50,935 bases of DNA from Mycobacterium simiae (lineage in GTDB: Bacteria > Actinomycetota > Actinomycetes > Mycobacteriales > Mycobacteriaceae). The notes under the pieces were generated by a model. That model was not told where the DNA came from and made no database searches. It saw only the letters and a list, made by a program, of their open reading frames with translations. The stretch is from positions 1-50,935 of the forward strand of contig NZ_VTZN01000011.1 of NCBI RefSeq assembly GCF_008370645.1, in the 5' to 3' direction. Of the stretch, positions 9,443 through 18,258 are shown in pieces (the stretch's first letter is position 1; the number at the start of each line of letters is the position of its first letter). Position numbers and translations under genes: made by a program.

Positions 9443-10624
9443 CTAGCCGATCGCCCGGGGTCCGATCACCCTGACTGGTGAGCCCTGTCTGCGGTTAGCA
9501 AAGTGTGAGCCCGCTGCCGACCCACGTATCGGTACGCCGCGAACTAGGGCCGATGGACTGTTGTCCGGTCCGGTGGCATAGCTGATGGCGTTGGAAACTC
9601 GCACAGGGTCAGCTTTTGCTAAGGGAGCCGAGGCAACCCAACTGGGCGGCGTTGACAATGGCCCGATCTTGCCGGCTTGGCCCAAACTTGCCGAGACTTC
9701 ACTAGCTCCTAGGCGGGCCAAGCCAATTCCTGCGCGATGCGCGCCGGCACTACCTGCTGCCACCGCGGCATCGGCCGTTGCGATCGCCGGCGCCCACGCC
9801 AACGACTGCAAGATCTGTAGGGCATTCAGCTCGAATCCTTGGGTGGCATAGATGAGCTCCCCGTCGGTGTATTCAAGGTTCAGCAGCTCAATCCACACCT
9901 GTATCGGAATGCTCTTGAAGAAATCCCAGATCTTGGCATACCACGGCGTCTTTGACGGCAGTTGTTGTAGCACGTGGACTAGCGAAGAGCTACCGATCAG
10001 TTTTGCGGATATCTGCGCTATCCGCGCCGCGGATGTGCCTGCCTGTGTGGCCGCGGCTTTGGTAACCGCCGCAGCCTGCTGGGGCAGTCCGGCCGGGTTG
10101 GTTGTTGTTGGTGGTGCCGTGAATGGGGTCAGCCTGGTCGCGGTCACAATGGAGTCGGCATAGCAGTACATTGCGGCGGCGTCTTGAGCCCACATCTCGG
10201 CGTAGTGGAACTCGGTGGCTGCGATCGCCGGCGCGTTCTGCCCGAGAATATTGGTTGCTATCAGCGTCTGCAGCAAGGCCCGGTTGGCCATAACGGTCGG
10301 CGGGGGCACCGTCATTGCGTGCGCAATTTCGAAGGCCGATGCCGCTGTCCTCGCCTGTGTTGCAGCCAGTCCAGCTTGCTCCGCGGTGGCGCTTATCCAG
10401 TCGGCATACGGGGTAGATGAGGCCGCCATAGCCGCCGAAGCGGGGCCTATCCACGGCGAACTGATTAGCTCCGCAACCACCGACCGGTAACTCCCGGCTG
10501 CCAATGCCAGTTCTGCCGCGAGAGCATCCCAGGCCGTCGCTGCGGCGATCAAGGGACCCGACCCCGGGCCGATGTACATGCGCGCCGAATTGATCTCCGG
10601 AGGGATTGCCCCGAAATCAAACAT
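9443..10624 (-). CDS. PPE family protein, second of a pair
   Basis: A 393-residue PPE protein starting at the canonical [13 protein letters not shown]. The WxG motif is at W58-G60, and an SVP-like variant, LSTPPSW, is near 323-329. It shares the domain plan and length of the next PPE gene but is clearly diverged from it, so the pair is an old duplication. The frame stays open for 80 codons upstream (to 10864). That extension has an alanine/proline-rich, non-PPE sequence, and I prefer the family start although no ribosome site is obvious. It heads the PPE-PPE-cycA row. Confidence 0.92.
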   Translation of the reverse strand: MFDFGAIPPEINSARMYIGPGSGPLIAAATAWDALAAELALAAGSYRSVVAELISSPWIGPASAAMAASSTPYADWISATAEQAGLAATQARTAASAFEIAHAMTVPPPTVMANRALLQTLIATNILGQNAPAIAATEFHYAEMWAQDAAAMYCYADSIVTATRLTPFTAPPTTTNPAGLPQQAAAVTKAAATQAGTSAARIAQISAKLIGSSSLVHVLQQLPSKTPWYAKIWDFFKSIPIQVWIELLNLEYTDGELIYATQGFELNALQILQSLAWAPAIATADAAVAAGSAGAHRAGIGLARLGASEVSASLGQAGKIGPLSTPPSWVASAPLAKADPVRVSNAISYATGPDNSPSALVRGVPIRGSAAGSHFANRRQGSPVRVIGPRAIG

Positions 10625-10898
10625 AGTTCGGAAGTGGACCGGTGGCGGTGCCGCAATGGGGTGGTCGATAGCGGCGCCTGGTGTGTTGACCGTTGCGCTG
10701 GATGCGTGGAGTGACTCGGCAGCGGGGACAGGTTCCGACGCGGCGGTGCCAGGCCCCAGGAGGCCAGCCGCTCCGAGCATGTTGGTTGCCACTACGGCAT
10801 CACCGCGCGCCGTCGTTGCCGGATCTGGCTGGGCTGGAAAGGGTTTCGCTGATCGCGATCTCAAAGATCATCAAGCCTCGCAACGTGAAGGGTGGCGG

Positions 10899-11017
10899 GG
10901 AGCAACATCGGCATGCTCGAAAGGACGTTCACGACATTGTGGTGGGCATACATCGTTGTAGATGGCAATAGTAATTTATCGCAATGATTTCTTCTACATA
11001 TCTACTGATGTTGCTCC
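10899..11017. repeat. Widely spaced 11-bp inverted repeat
   Basis: GGAGCAACATC (10899-10909) and GATGTTGCTCC (11007-11017) are perfect inverted copies about 97 nt apart. They enclose the AT-rich segment upstream of the PPE genes. They could be ends of a small vanished mobile element or paired regulator sites. No flanking target duplication is evident. Confidence 0.45.
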
Positions 11018-11043
11018 GCGGGGGACGTCGGGGCCGGGCCTGG

Positions 11044-11133
11044 CCCGGCGCCGATACGGCCTGCGCAACGGGCCGAGAAGGGGCCGGGCAATTGGCCTAG
11101 CAGGGCGACGATGTGGTGGGCAAGCGGGCCGGG
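11044..11133. repeat. Dispersed intergenic repeat, copy B with a partial tandem copy
   Basis: The block starting CCCGGCGCCGATACGGC and continuing GCGCAACGGGCCGAG (11044-11098) aligns with the block at 6443. A second, partial unit follows at 11100 with GGGCGACGATG and CAAGCGGGCCGGG. The end runs into the 3' end of the GDSL esterase gene. Confidence 0.5.
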
Positions 11134-12105
11134 CTAGCCGCCGGCCGGGACGACGACGGGCGCAGACGCGGTCGGCAGCGGACGCCGCCACAGCCGCGAG
11201 ACCATCCTGCCCCGCGCGTGCCCGTAACCGAGCGCTGGTGCAGCAGATCGTGACGGCGCATCCAGCGTTGCCGTGCCGACCTTGGCTCGCAGCGCGTCGC
11301 GCAGCGCCACCAGCAGCTGTTCGGCTGCTAAGGCATATGCGGTCGCCGACGGGTGATAGCGGTCGGCGGAGAACATCAGTTCGGGTGCGGCCCGGAATTG
11401 GGGCGCCAACAAATGTGCGAGCGGCACCGGCATACCGCCGGCCGTCTTGACTGCGACGGTCTGGGCGCGGGCCAACCGCGCGGCGCGGGTGTGGGCCAGG
11501 GCGCGCAGTGGTTGGGGGATCGCGGTGATGACGCCGAAATCTGGACAGGTGCCCACGACCACGACCGCGCCGCGGGCGCGCAGCCGACGCACCGACGAGG
11601 CGAGCCGTTCTGCAGACTCACCGATGGCGTTGAGCGACGTTACGTCGTTGGCGCCGATCATGATTACCGCCGCGTCCGGTGGCGGTCCGGCCACGAACAT
11701 GGCATCGACTTGGCCGCAGACGCCGGTGGAGGTGGCGCCAACAATCGCCTTGGTGCTGAGCCGCACCCGCTTACCGGTCTGTTCGGCTAGTTTTCGCGCC
11801 AGCAGCACGCCCGGAACTTCCTCGGCGGTGCGACAACCGTAGCCGCTTGCGGTCGAGTCACCAAACATCATCAAGTGCACATCGAACGGCGTTCCGCGCC
11901 GCCAGCGTTGTACGGGACCGCCGCCACGCATGTATACCCCGTCGGCGCGCGGCGGGGGTTCGAAAGCTCGGGGAATGACTGTGCGCGCGTGTGTCGCCTG
12001 GCCAACCAGCAGGTTGCGTGCACTCAGATAGGCCGTGCCCGTCGAGGCGAGTGCACCCGCTGTGGCCAAAGCGATCGTGGAACGCCGCGGCACGCGCATG
12101 CTCAC
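11134..12105 (-). CDS. SGNH/GDSL-type esterase (Rv1075c-like)
   Basis: A 323-residue putative exported esterase. An N-terminal hydrophobic stretch after RRSTIA (about residues 8-28) looks like a signal sequence or anchor. The SGNH blocks are complete: FGDSTASG (catalytic Ser), IGANDVTS (Asn) and DRYHPS (Asp and His). The family hydrolyses acyl esters, and M. tuberculosis Rv1075c has been reported as an esterase. The GTG start at 12105 is supported by a TAAACT -10 element 7 nt upstream (minus strand, 12113-12118), which suggests a leaderless transcript. It diverges from lipU. Confidence 0.9.
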   Translation of the reverse strand: MSMRVPRRSTIALATAGALASTGTAYLSARNLLVGQATHARTVIPRAFEPPPRADGVYMRGGGPVQRWRRGTPFDVHLMMFGDSTASGYGCRTAEEVPGVLLARKLAEQTGKRVRLSTKAIVGATSTGVCGQVDAMFVAGPPPDAAVIMIGANDVTSLNAIGESAERLASSVRRLRARGAVVVVGTCPDFGVITAIPQPLRALAHTRAARLARAQTVAVKTAGGMPVPLAHLLAPQFRAAPELMFSADRYHPSATAYALAAEQLLVALRDALRAKVGTATLDAPSRSAAPALGYGHARGRMVSRLWRRPLPTASAPVVVPAGG

Positions 12106-12327
12106 AAGACCTAGTTTAGGTCGGCTTGCAGTGGGTAGCTGGTGAACGGACGGATTACGTTGTGGAACTAATGTGATATCGAATCAGACTCTTGGGCCAC
12201 GGCCGTGAATCAAGCTGTCAAGCTAAGTTCGCGGGGTTGGCCGAGGGCCTGACAATCAGGTGAACCAGAGCCTCAGCCGAACCGTCACATGCTGTATCGG
12301 ACTACAACGTCGTAGGAAGTGTTGGGC
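12106..12327. promoter_or_regulatory. Divergent intergenic region Rv1075c-like/lipU
   Basis: Both genes are transcribed outward from here. TAAACT (minus strand, 12113-12118) fits a -10 element for the GDSL esterase with a leaderless GTG. A 10-bp palindrome CACGGCCGTG lies at 12198-12207. GGAAG (12315-12319) is the ribosome binding site of lipU. Confidence 0.5.
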
Positions 12328-13395
12328 ATGACTGCTCCTAGTCGAGTATCGGGTTCGCCTCGTGCTGCCATTCGGCCACGCGACGTTCTCAAGGCACGTA
12401 GACTGCAAGCACGCAGATTTGCCATTAGCGACGGCGCTCCAGTCGAGGTCGTCGAGTCCGGCCCGAGCATTGCTGCGCGCGTTGCTACCCTGGCGTCGTG
12501 GATGACAATCCGGCCGGTTTTGACGGTCGGTAGTTATGTCCCGCACCTGCCTTGGCCGTGGGGTCTGATCGATCACGCCGCCAAGGCCCTGCTGCCGGCG
12601 TCGGCCACCGTTCGGGCGGCGGTAACCTTGCCGAACGCCTGCGCGCAACTGGTTCGGGCGGGCGGTGTACTGCCCGCGGACGGTACTCGGCGAGTCGTTC
12701 TCTATCTGCACGGGGGCGCGTTTCTGACTTGTGGAGCAAACTCTCACGGTCGACTGGTCGAGCTGCTTTCGCTGTTTGCTGATGCGCCTGTCCTGATAGT
12801 CAACTATCGGTTGATGCCCAAGCACTCGATCGGAATGGCGCTCGACGACTGTCACGACGGCTACCGGTGGCTGCGGCAGCAGGGCTACAACCCGGAGCAG
12901 ATTGTGTTGGCCGGCGACTCGGCGGGCGGATACCTTGCCTTGACGCTCGCGCAGCGGCTGCAGCACGAAGAGGAGGAGCCCGCAGCCCTGGTAGCGATCT
13001 CGCCACTGCTGCAGCTGGCAAAGGAAGACAAGCAAGCACATCCGAACATCAAGACCGACGCGATGTTCACCTCCAAGGCGCTCGACGCGCTCGGTGAATT
13101 GGTTGCTAGCGCGGCTGCCAAGAACCTCGTCGACGGCAAGCCGGAAGAACTCTACGAGCCTTTGGATCACATCCGCCCGGGGCTACCGCGGACGTTGATT
13201 CACGTCTCCGGATCCGAGGTGCTGCTGCACGACGCTCAGCTGGCGGCACGCAAGCTGGCTGCCGCTGGAGTGCCGGCCGAGGTACGGGTCTGGCCGGGCC
13301 AGGTGCACGACTTCCAGGTCGCGGCGCCGATGGTGCCGGAGGCGGTTCGCTCCCTGCGTCTGATAGGGGAGTACATCCGCGAGGCCACCGGCTAG
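12328..13395 (+). CDS. lipU: Hormone-sensitive-lipase family esterase LipU
   Basis: A 355-residue alpha/beta hydrolase of the HSL (Lip-HNIG) family that splits short- to medium-chain esters. Visible are the oxyanion-hole motif HGGAF, the nucleophile elbow GDSAGGY, and the catalytic His in QVHDFQ. At the usual acid position I read GSEVLLHD. ATG at 12328 is chosen because GGAAG lies 8 nt upstream. Starting at the later ATG (codon 59 of this model) would give 297 residues, the length I recall for M. tuberculosis LipU. The extra N-terminus looks coding but is less certain. A GTG at 12319 is also in frame. Confidence 0.9.
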   Translation: MTAPSRVSGSPRAAIRPRDVLKARRLQARRFAISDGAPVEVVESGPSIAARVATLASWMTIRPVLTVGSYVPHLPWPWGLIDHAAKALLPASATVRAAVTLPNACAQLVRAGGVLPADGTRRVVLYLHGGAFLTCGANSHGRLVELLSLFADAPVLIVNYRLMPKHSIGMALDDCHDGYRWLRQQGYNPEQIVLAGDSAGGYLALTLAQRLQHEEEEPAALVAISPLLQLAKEDKQAHPNIKTDAMFTSKALDALGELVASAAAKNLVDGKPEELYEPLDHIRPGLPRTLIHVSGSEVLLHDAQLAARKLAAAGVPAEVRVWPGQVHDFQVAAPMVPEAVRSLRLIGEYIREATG

Positions 13396-13450
13396 CGCCG
13401 AGCCGAACCCGCCTAGCAGATGTGCATGATCCGCCTGACACGATGAACGC

Positions 13451-14845
13451 ATGCGGATTGCGCAGCACATCAGTGACCTCATCGGCGGCACACCACTGGT
13501 CCGCCTGAACTCGGTCGTCCCCGCTAAGGCCGCAACGGTGGCGGCAAAAATCGAATACCTCAACCCGGGAGGCAGTTCCAAGGACCGGATCGCGGTGAAG
13601 ATGATCGATGCTGCAGAGGCCAGTGGTCAGCTGAGGCCGGGCGGGACCATCGTTGAGCCCACCTCCGGCAACACCGGTGTCGGACTGGCTTTGGTGGCAC
13701 AGCATCGCGGCTATAAATGCGTGTTCGTCTGCCCCGACAAGGTCAGCGAGGACAAGCGGAATGTGCTGCGCGCCTATGGTGCCGAGGTAGTGGTGTGCCC
13801 GACGGCGGTGCCGCCCGACGACCCCGATAGCTACTACAGCGTCTCCGACCGTTTGGTCAGAGAAATCGACGGAGCGTGGAAGCCTGACCAGTACGCCAAC
13901 CCGGAGGGGCCGGCCAGCCATTACGCAACCACCGGCCCGGAGATCTGGGCCGATACCGACGGTAGGGTCACTCATTTCGTCACCGGAATTGGCACTGGTG
14001 GGACGATCAGCGGTGCGGGCCGCTATCTCAAAGAGGTATCTGGAGGCTCGGTCCGCGTGATCGGTGCCGACCCCGAAGGGTCGGTGTATTCAGGCGGTGC
14101 CGGCCGCCCCTATTTGGTGGAGGGGGTCGGCGAAGATTTCTGGCCAGCAGCCTATGACCCGTCGGTGCCCGACGACATCATCGCGGTGTCGGACTCCGAC
14201 TCGTTCGACATGACCAGGCGGCTTGCTCGCGAAGAAGCGCTGCTGGTGGGCGGCTCGTGCGGGATGGCCGTGGTTGCGGCATTGAAAGTTGCCGCAGACG
14301 CGGGGCCCGACGCTTTGGTTGTCGTCCTATTACCGGACGGCGGCCGCGGCTACATGTCGAAAATCTTCAACGACGCCTGGATGTCGTCATACGGGTTCTT
14401 GCGCAGCCGTCTCGACGGGTCGACGGAGGAAGCCACGGTCGGTGACGTTTTGCGCCGCAAGTCTGGTGCGTTGCCCGATCTGGTGCACACCCACCCGTCG
14501 GAGACGGTGCGCGACGCGATCGGGATTCTGCGCGAGTACGGGGTGTCGCAGATGCCCGTTGTCGGCGCCGAACCGCCGGTGATGGCCGGCGAGGTCGCTG
14601 GCAGCGTCTCCGAACGCGAACTGCTGTCGGCCGTTTTCGAGGGCCGGGCCAAGTTGGCCGACGCCGTATCGCAGCATATGAGCCCGCCCTTGAGGATGAT
14701 CGGGGCCGGCGAGCTGGTCAGTATGGCCGGCAAGGCATTACGGGACTGGGATGCCTTGATGGTGGTGGAGGAAGGCAAACCGGTCGGTGTCATCACCCGC
14801 TACGACTTGCTGGGCTTCCTGTCCGAAGGCACCGGCCGGCGCTAG
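13451..14845 (+). CDS. cbs: Cystathionine beta-synthase
   Basis: A 464-residue PLP enzyme that joins homocysteine and serine to cystathionine, the first step of reverse transsulfuration. The PLP lysine lies in GGSSKDRIA near residue 44. The substrate loop EPTSGNTG and phosphate-binding GTGGTISG follow. The C-terminal 130 residues form a pair of CBS domains (about 335-460), the site of allosteric control in relatives. A CACGAT -10-like element 6 nt before the ATG hints at a leaderless start. metB, which runs the opposite conversion, lies 0.9 kb downstream. Confidence 0.95.
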   Translation: MRIAQHISDLIGGTPLVRLNSVVPAKAATVAAKIEYLNPGGSSKDRIAVKMIDAAEASGQLRPGGTIVEPTSGNTGVGLALVAQHRGYKCVFVCPDKVSEDKRNVLRAYGAEVVVCPTAVPPDDPDSYYSVSDRLVREIDGAWKPDQYANPEGPASHYATTGPEIWADTDGRVTHFVTGIGTGGTISGAGRYLKEVSGGSVRVIGADPEGSVYSGGAGRPYLVEGVGEDFWPAAYDPSVPDDIIAVSDSDSFDMTRRLAREEALLVGGSCGMAVVAALKVAADAGPDALVVVLLPDGGRGYMSKIFNDAWMSSYGFLRSRLDGSTEEATVGDVLRRKSGALPDLVHTHPSETVRDAIGILREYGVSQMPVVGAEPPVMAGEVAGSVSERELLSAVFEGRAKLADAVSQHMSPPLRMIGAGELVSMAGKALRDWDALMVVEEGKPVGVITRYDLLGFLSEGTGRR

Positions 14846-14980
14846 TGCGAAAGTCGCGCCGCGAATGGGTTCTGCCCGCAGCCGGCGCTAACCCTGGTTT
14901 CGTCCGGCTGCGCTCCGTGACAGCCCAACCTCGGGTACTGTAAGGCCGCCCGAGAGCTAACCCCGAGTGGAAGGTTGCCA

Positions 14981-15676
14981 ATGACCGATCAGCCGCCTCC
15001 CGGCGGGTCTTACCCGCCACCGCCCCCACCTCCTGGGCCTGCTGGGGGGTATGTGCCACCACCACCACCTTCGGCGCCTAGCGGTGGTTCCTACCCTCCG
15101 CCTCCGCCCCCTGCACCGCCCGCGGGCGGCTACCCGCCGCCACCTCCTCCGTCGGCCGGCGGGTACGCGCCGCCGCCGCCGGGACCGGTTATCCGGTCGC
15201 AGCCCACTGAGTCCTACACACCGTGGATCACCCGGGTGCTCGCCGCCTTGATCGACAATGCCCCGATCGTTGCGGTCTACGGCATCGGTTGGGTGATCGC
15301 GTTGGTCACGCAGCAATCGTCGTGTGTCACCAGCGTCAACCAGTTCGATGTAAGCCAGTACTGCTACGCGCAGGATTCGATCATCGGTGGGTTGGCGCAA
15401 GGGCTGGCCTCGCTGCTAATACTGGCGTACTGGGTGTGGAACTGGGGCTACCGTCAGGGCACTACCGGATCGAGCCTCGGCAAGTCGGTAATGAAGTTCA
15501 AGGTGGTCAGCGAGACTACGGGACAGCCGTTGGGCTTCGGTTTGTCGCTGGTACGCCAACTTGCGCACTTCGTCGATGCGATCATCTGCTACGTCGGCTT
15601 CCTGTGGCCGCTGTGGGACGCCAAGCGGCAGACGCTGGCCGACAAGATCATGACGACGGTCTGTTTGCCGCTCTGA
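14981..15676 (+). CDS. pra: Proline-rich antigen homologue, RDD-family membrane protein
   Basis: A 231-residue protein with a low-complexity N-terminus (about residues 4-65) of repeated proline runs separated by GG, GGY and GGS. An RDD domain with three or four hydrophobic helices follows. M. tuberculosis Pra (Rv1078) and M. leprae proline-rich antigen have this plan. Function is unknown; the proline/glycine arm is expected to face the cytoplasm or the envelope. ATG at 14981 is supported by TGGAAGG a few nt upstream. A TACTGT -10-like element sits at 14936-14941. Confidence 0.92.
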   Translation: MTDQPPPGGSYPPPPPPPGPAGGYVPPPPPSAPSGGSYPPPPPPAPPAGGYPPPPPPSAGGYAPPPPGPVIRSQPTESYTPWITRVLAALIDNAPIVAVYGIGWVIALVTQQSSCVTSVNQFDVSQYCYAQDSIIGGLAQGLASLLILAYWVWNWGYRQGTTGSSLGKSVMKFKVVSETTGQPLGFGLSLVRQLAHFVDAIICYVGFLWPLWDAKRQTLADKIMTTVCLPL

Positions 15677-15749
15677 TCGAGACTGATCAAGGGTGGCAAC
15701 CTAGCGACTCGCCACGGCGGTGGCTGTGCGGCTACTAGGCTGTGCACCA

Positions 15750-16913
15750 ATGAACGAGCGCCAGGGACATCACCAGTTCACCGGACTGGCTACCAAGGCC
15801 ATCCACGCCGGTTATCGTCCGGACCCGGCAACCGGAGCCGTCAACGCTCCCATCTACGCGAGCAGCACCTTCGCCCAAGACGGTGTCGGGGTGCTGCGCG
15901 GCGGGTTCGAATACGCGCGCACCGGCAATCCGACCAGGGCTGCGCTGGAGGCTGCACTCGCCGCGGTCGAGGAGGGCAGGTACGGCCGGGCGTTTAGCTC
16001 CGGGATGGCGGCCGGTGACTGTGCGTTGCGCGCCATCCTGCGCCCCGGCGACCACTTGATCATTCCCGACGACGCCTACGGCGGTACCTTCCGGTTGATC
16101 GACAAGGTGTTCACGCAGTGGGGTATCGAGTACACGCCGGTGCCGCTCGCCAACCTGGACGCGTTGCGCGCCGCGATCAGGCCGCAGACGCAGCTGGTGT
16201 GGGTGGAATCACCGACCAACCCGCTGTTGACGATCGCCGATATCGCGGCCATCGCCGACATCGCCGCCAAGAACTCGGCAAAAGTATTGGTGGACAACAC
16301 GTTTGCATCGCCGGCGTTGCAGCAACCGCTCACGCTGGGCGCCGACGTGGTGCTGCACTCGACGACGAAGTACATCGGCGGTCACTCCGATTTGGTGGGC
16401 GGTGCGCTTGTCACTGACGACGAAGAGCTGGACCAGGCTTTCGCGTTCCTGCAGAACGGAGCCGGCGCGGTGCCCGGCCCGTTCGACGCCTATCTGGCCT
16501 TGCGCGGCCTGAAAACTCTGGCGCTGCGGATGCAGCGGCACTGCGAAAACGCCGCCGCCGTAGCGGAATACCTCGCGCAGCATCCGGCGGTCAGTGCCGT
16601 GTGCTACCCCGGACTACCGAGTCACCCCGGGCATGATGTGGCGGCGCGGCAGATGCGCGGCTTCGGCGGCATGGTCTCGGTGCGGATGGCAGCCGGCCGG
16701 AAGGCCGCCCAGGATTTGTGCGCCACGACCACCATTTTCATCCTGGCCGAATCGCTTGGCGGCGTGGAGTCGCTGCTCGAGCATCCCGCCGCCATGACGC
16801 ATGCGTCGACGGCCGGGTCGCAGCTGGAGGTGCCCGACGACCTGGTACGGCTTTCTGTCGGAATCGAGGACATCGCCGACCTGCTCGCCGATCTGGAGCA
16901 GGCGCTCAGCTAG
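15750..16913 (+). CDS. metB: Cystathionine gamma-synthase MetB
   Basis: A 387-residue PLP enzyme of the Cys/Met metabolism family. It condenses an activated homoserine with cysteine to give cystathionine for methionine synthesis. Visible motifs are the tetramer-contact segment YARTGNPT, AFSSGMAA, VDNTFASP and the PLP lysine in HSTTKYIGGHSD. About 83% identity to recalled M. tuberculosis MetB (388 residues) is my rough estimate. ATG 15750 is preferred: TAGGCT at 15736-15741 lies 8 nt upstream, pointing to a leaderless message. Ten more codons upstream are open without support. Confidence 0.95.
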   Translation: MNERQGHHQFTGLATKAIHAGYRPDPATGAVNAPIYASSTFAQDGVGVLRGGFEYARTGNPTRAALEAALAAVEEGRYGRAFSSGMAAGDCALRAILRPGDHLIIPDDAYGGTFRLIDKVFTQWGIEYTPVPLANLDALRAAIRPQTQLVWVESPTNPLLTIADIAAIADIAAKNSAKVLVDNTFASPALQQPLTLGADVVLHSTTKYIGGHSDLVGGALVTDDEELDQAFAFLQNGAGAVPGPFDAYLALRGLKTLALRMQRHCENAAAVAEYLAQHPAVSAVCYPGLPSHPGHDVAARQMRGFGGMVSVRMAAGRKAAQDLCATTTIFILAESLGGVESLLEHPAAMTHASTAGSQLEVPDDLVRLSVGIEDIADLLADLEQALS

Positions 16914-16992
16914 CCCTTCGCTCCGAACGCGAATTACACGACGAGACACGCCGCTAGCGGGCTGTTGCGAAATTCACGCTTGGCGGCACCAA

Positions 16993-17487
16993 TTAAGAGT
17001 GATACGGCTCCGCGCTCACCAGCGTGACTTTGACGGTGCTGCCGTTGGGCACCTTGTAGCTGCGGGTCTCACCGACCTTGGCATCAATCAGGGCGCCGCC
17101 CAGCGGCGAATTCGGTGAATAGACCTCGAGCTTGCCGTCGTTGACGCCCTCCTGGCGGGTGGCGATCAGGAACGTCTCGGTGTCGGACTTGTCGCCGTTG
17201 TAGTAGACCTTGACCACCGAACCGGGCAGGGCAACACCGGACTGCTTGGGCGCTTCGCCGACCTTGGCATTGCTGAGCAGATCCTGCAGCTGACGGATGC
17301 GGGCCTCTTGCTGGCCTTGCTCTTCGCGGGCAGCGTGGTAGCCGCCGTTCTCGCGCAGGTCGCCTTCTTCGCGGCGATCGTTGATTTCGGCGGCGATGAC
17401 CGGACGATTGGCGATCAACTGATCGAGCTCGGCCTTGAGTCGGTCATGTGACTCCTGGGTCAGCCAGGTCACCTGAATATCCGTCAT
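16993..17487 (-). CDS. greA: Transcription elongation factor GreA
   Basis: A 164-residue protein that rescues backtracked RNA polymerase by stimulating transcript cleavage. The N-terminal coiled coil carries the acidic tip in [13 protein letters not shown], and the C-terminal FKBP-like domain has [17 protein letters not shown] at 17487 has AAGGAG 9 nt upstream on the minus strand. The open frame reaches 17640 but the added part is not GreA-like. It converges with metB. Confidence 0.95.
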   Translation of the reverse strand: MTDIQVTWLTQESHDRLKAELDQLIANRPVIAAEINDRREEGDLRENGGYHAAREEQGQQEARIRQLQDLLSNAKVGEAPKQSGVALPGSVVKVYYNGDKSDTETFLIATRQEGVNDGKLEVYSPNSPLGGALIDAKVGETRSYKVPNGSTVKVTLVSAEPYHS

Positions 17488-17616
17488 CTCGTCGCGCTCC
17501 TTGTGTTCTCTGCCGCGTAATCGCGTAGGTTTTGATCGCCGTGAACTCATCTGCCGGCGGGTTCCCGCCCCGGGTGCTGCCACTCCGTTCTGCTCACGGC
17601 CATTAATGCAGCAATA

Positions 17617-17637
17617 CACGGTCCAAAGCGGACCGTG
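17617..17637. repeat. Perfect hairpin upstream of greA
   Basis: CACGGTCC (17617-17624), a 5-nt loop, and GGACCGTG (17630-17637) make an 8-bp stem. It lies about 130 bp upstream of the greA start. On the minus strand a TAACAT -10-like element comes a few nt before it, so the hairpin would form near the 5' end of a greA leader. Operator or mRNA-stability element are both possible. Confidence 0.5.
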
Positions 17638-17694
17638 CATTCACCTATGTTACCACTGAGCTAACACTCGATGACGGCATCTGCGCAGTTCGGA

Positions 17695-18129
17695 TCAAGA
17701 CGACCGAAGGTAAGCGGGTACGTCTGTGCCGCAACCATATATGTCGGCCATCAGTGGCGGCTTGGCCGATTTCAGCGTTGTCGTCACCTGCACCGTGGTC
17801 TGATCGGACGGCGGCACCAGCACTTCGCGCCGGCCCGTCTCGCTGCCGTCGTTGGACCTAACCCGCACGATGCAGTCCACCGCGCGCGACGGGTCTTTGC
17901 GCGTCACGCTGATCGTCACCGATGCCGTCTCGTCATCGATCACTTGGTAGCCGGCCAGCGCCCCGCTGACGTCGCTGGTGCTGATCCGTTGGTAGCCGAT
18001 GACGGCCAGGCCGGTGCCGGCCGCCGCCACCAACAGTGTCGAAGCGACGGTGACGCGGCGCCGCGATCTACCGGATAGCCGCCGCTGACCGTAGCGGGCT
18101 TCGGGACGGGAAACGGGTGCTGAGTTCAT
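17695..18129 (-). CDS. DUF4307-type membrane protein (Rv1081c-like)
   Basis: A 144-residue protein with a basic N-terminus ([10 protein letters not shown]), one hydrophobic helix (about 27-45) and an extracytoplasmic domain of about 95 residues containing two cysteines (in VDCIVR and IYGCGTD). Length and sequence fit recalled Rv1081c. Function unknown. ATG at 18129 is the family start. It lies back to back with mca, whose start is 130 bp away. The conserved pairing with mca does not prove a role in mycothiol metabolism. Confidence 0.85.
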   Translation of the reverse strand: MNSAPVSRPEARYGQRRLSGRSRRRVTVASTLLVAAAGTGLAVIGYQRISTSDVSGALAGYQVIDDETASVTISVTRKDPSRAVDCIVRVRSNDGSETGRREVLVPPSDQTTVQVTTTLKSAKPPLMADIYGCGTDVPAYLRSS

Positions 18130-18258
18130 GCCTGGTTCGTGGCCGGCCAGTTGACGGGGCCTCCGGCCGAGGAGGATGTAACGATCGAGAACTGGAATTA
18201 TAGGCTCGCAATCGGGCGACCAGCTGACCCACCGACCGGCCGAGAGACAAGGGGGCAC

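Larger units (their letters stand above)
10625..11133. other. Intergenic region upstream of the PPE pair
   Basis: This 509-bp gap lies between the first PPE gene and the GDSL esterase, both on the minus strand. The part near 10960-11010 is AT-rich and probably holds the PPE promoter. An 11-bp inverted repeat flanks it (10899-10909 and 11007-11017). Copies of a dispersed repeat lie at 11044-11133. I looked on both strands for a PE gene that might partner the PPE proteins and found none. Confidence 0.5.

Noticed and set aside
12256..13170. 304-codon frame antisense to lipU
   Set aside because: Shadow of the lipU coding frame in GC-rich DNA; lipU has full catalytic motifs.
14981..15190. Proline-codon run read as a microsatellite or CRISPR-like repeat
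   Set aside because: Units are irregular and in frame with Pra; it is a low-complexity coding tract.
17648..17680. tRNA-like D-arm sequence (AGCTCAGTGGTA) on the minus strand
   Set aside because: No matching D-stem partner, anticodon arm or T-loop follows; a chance match or remnant at best.
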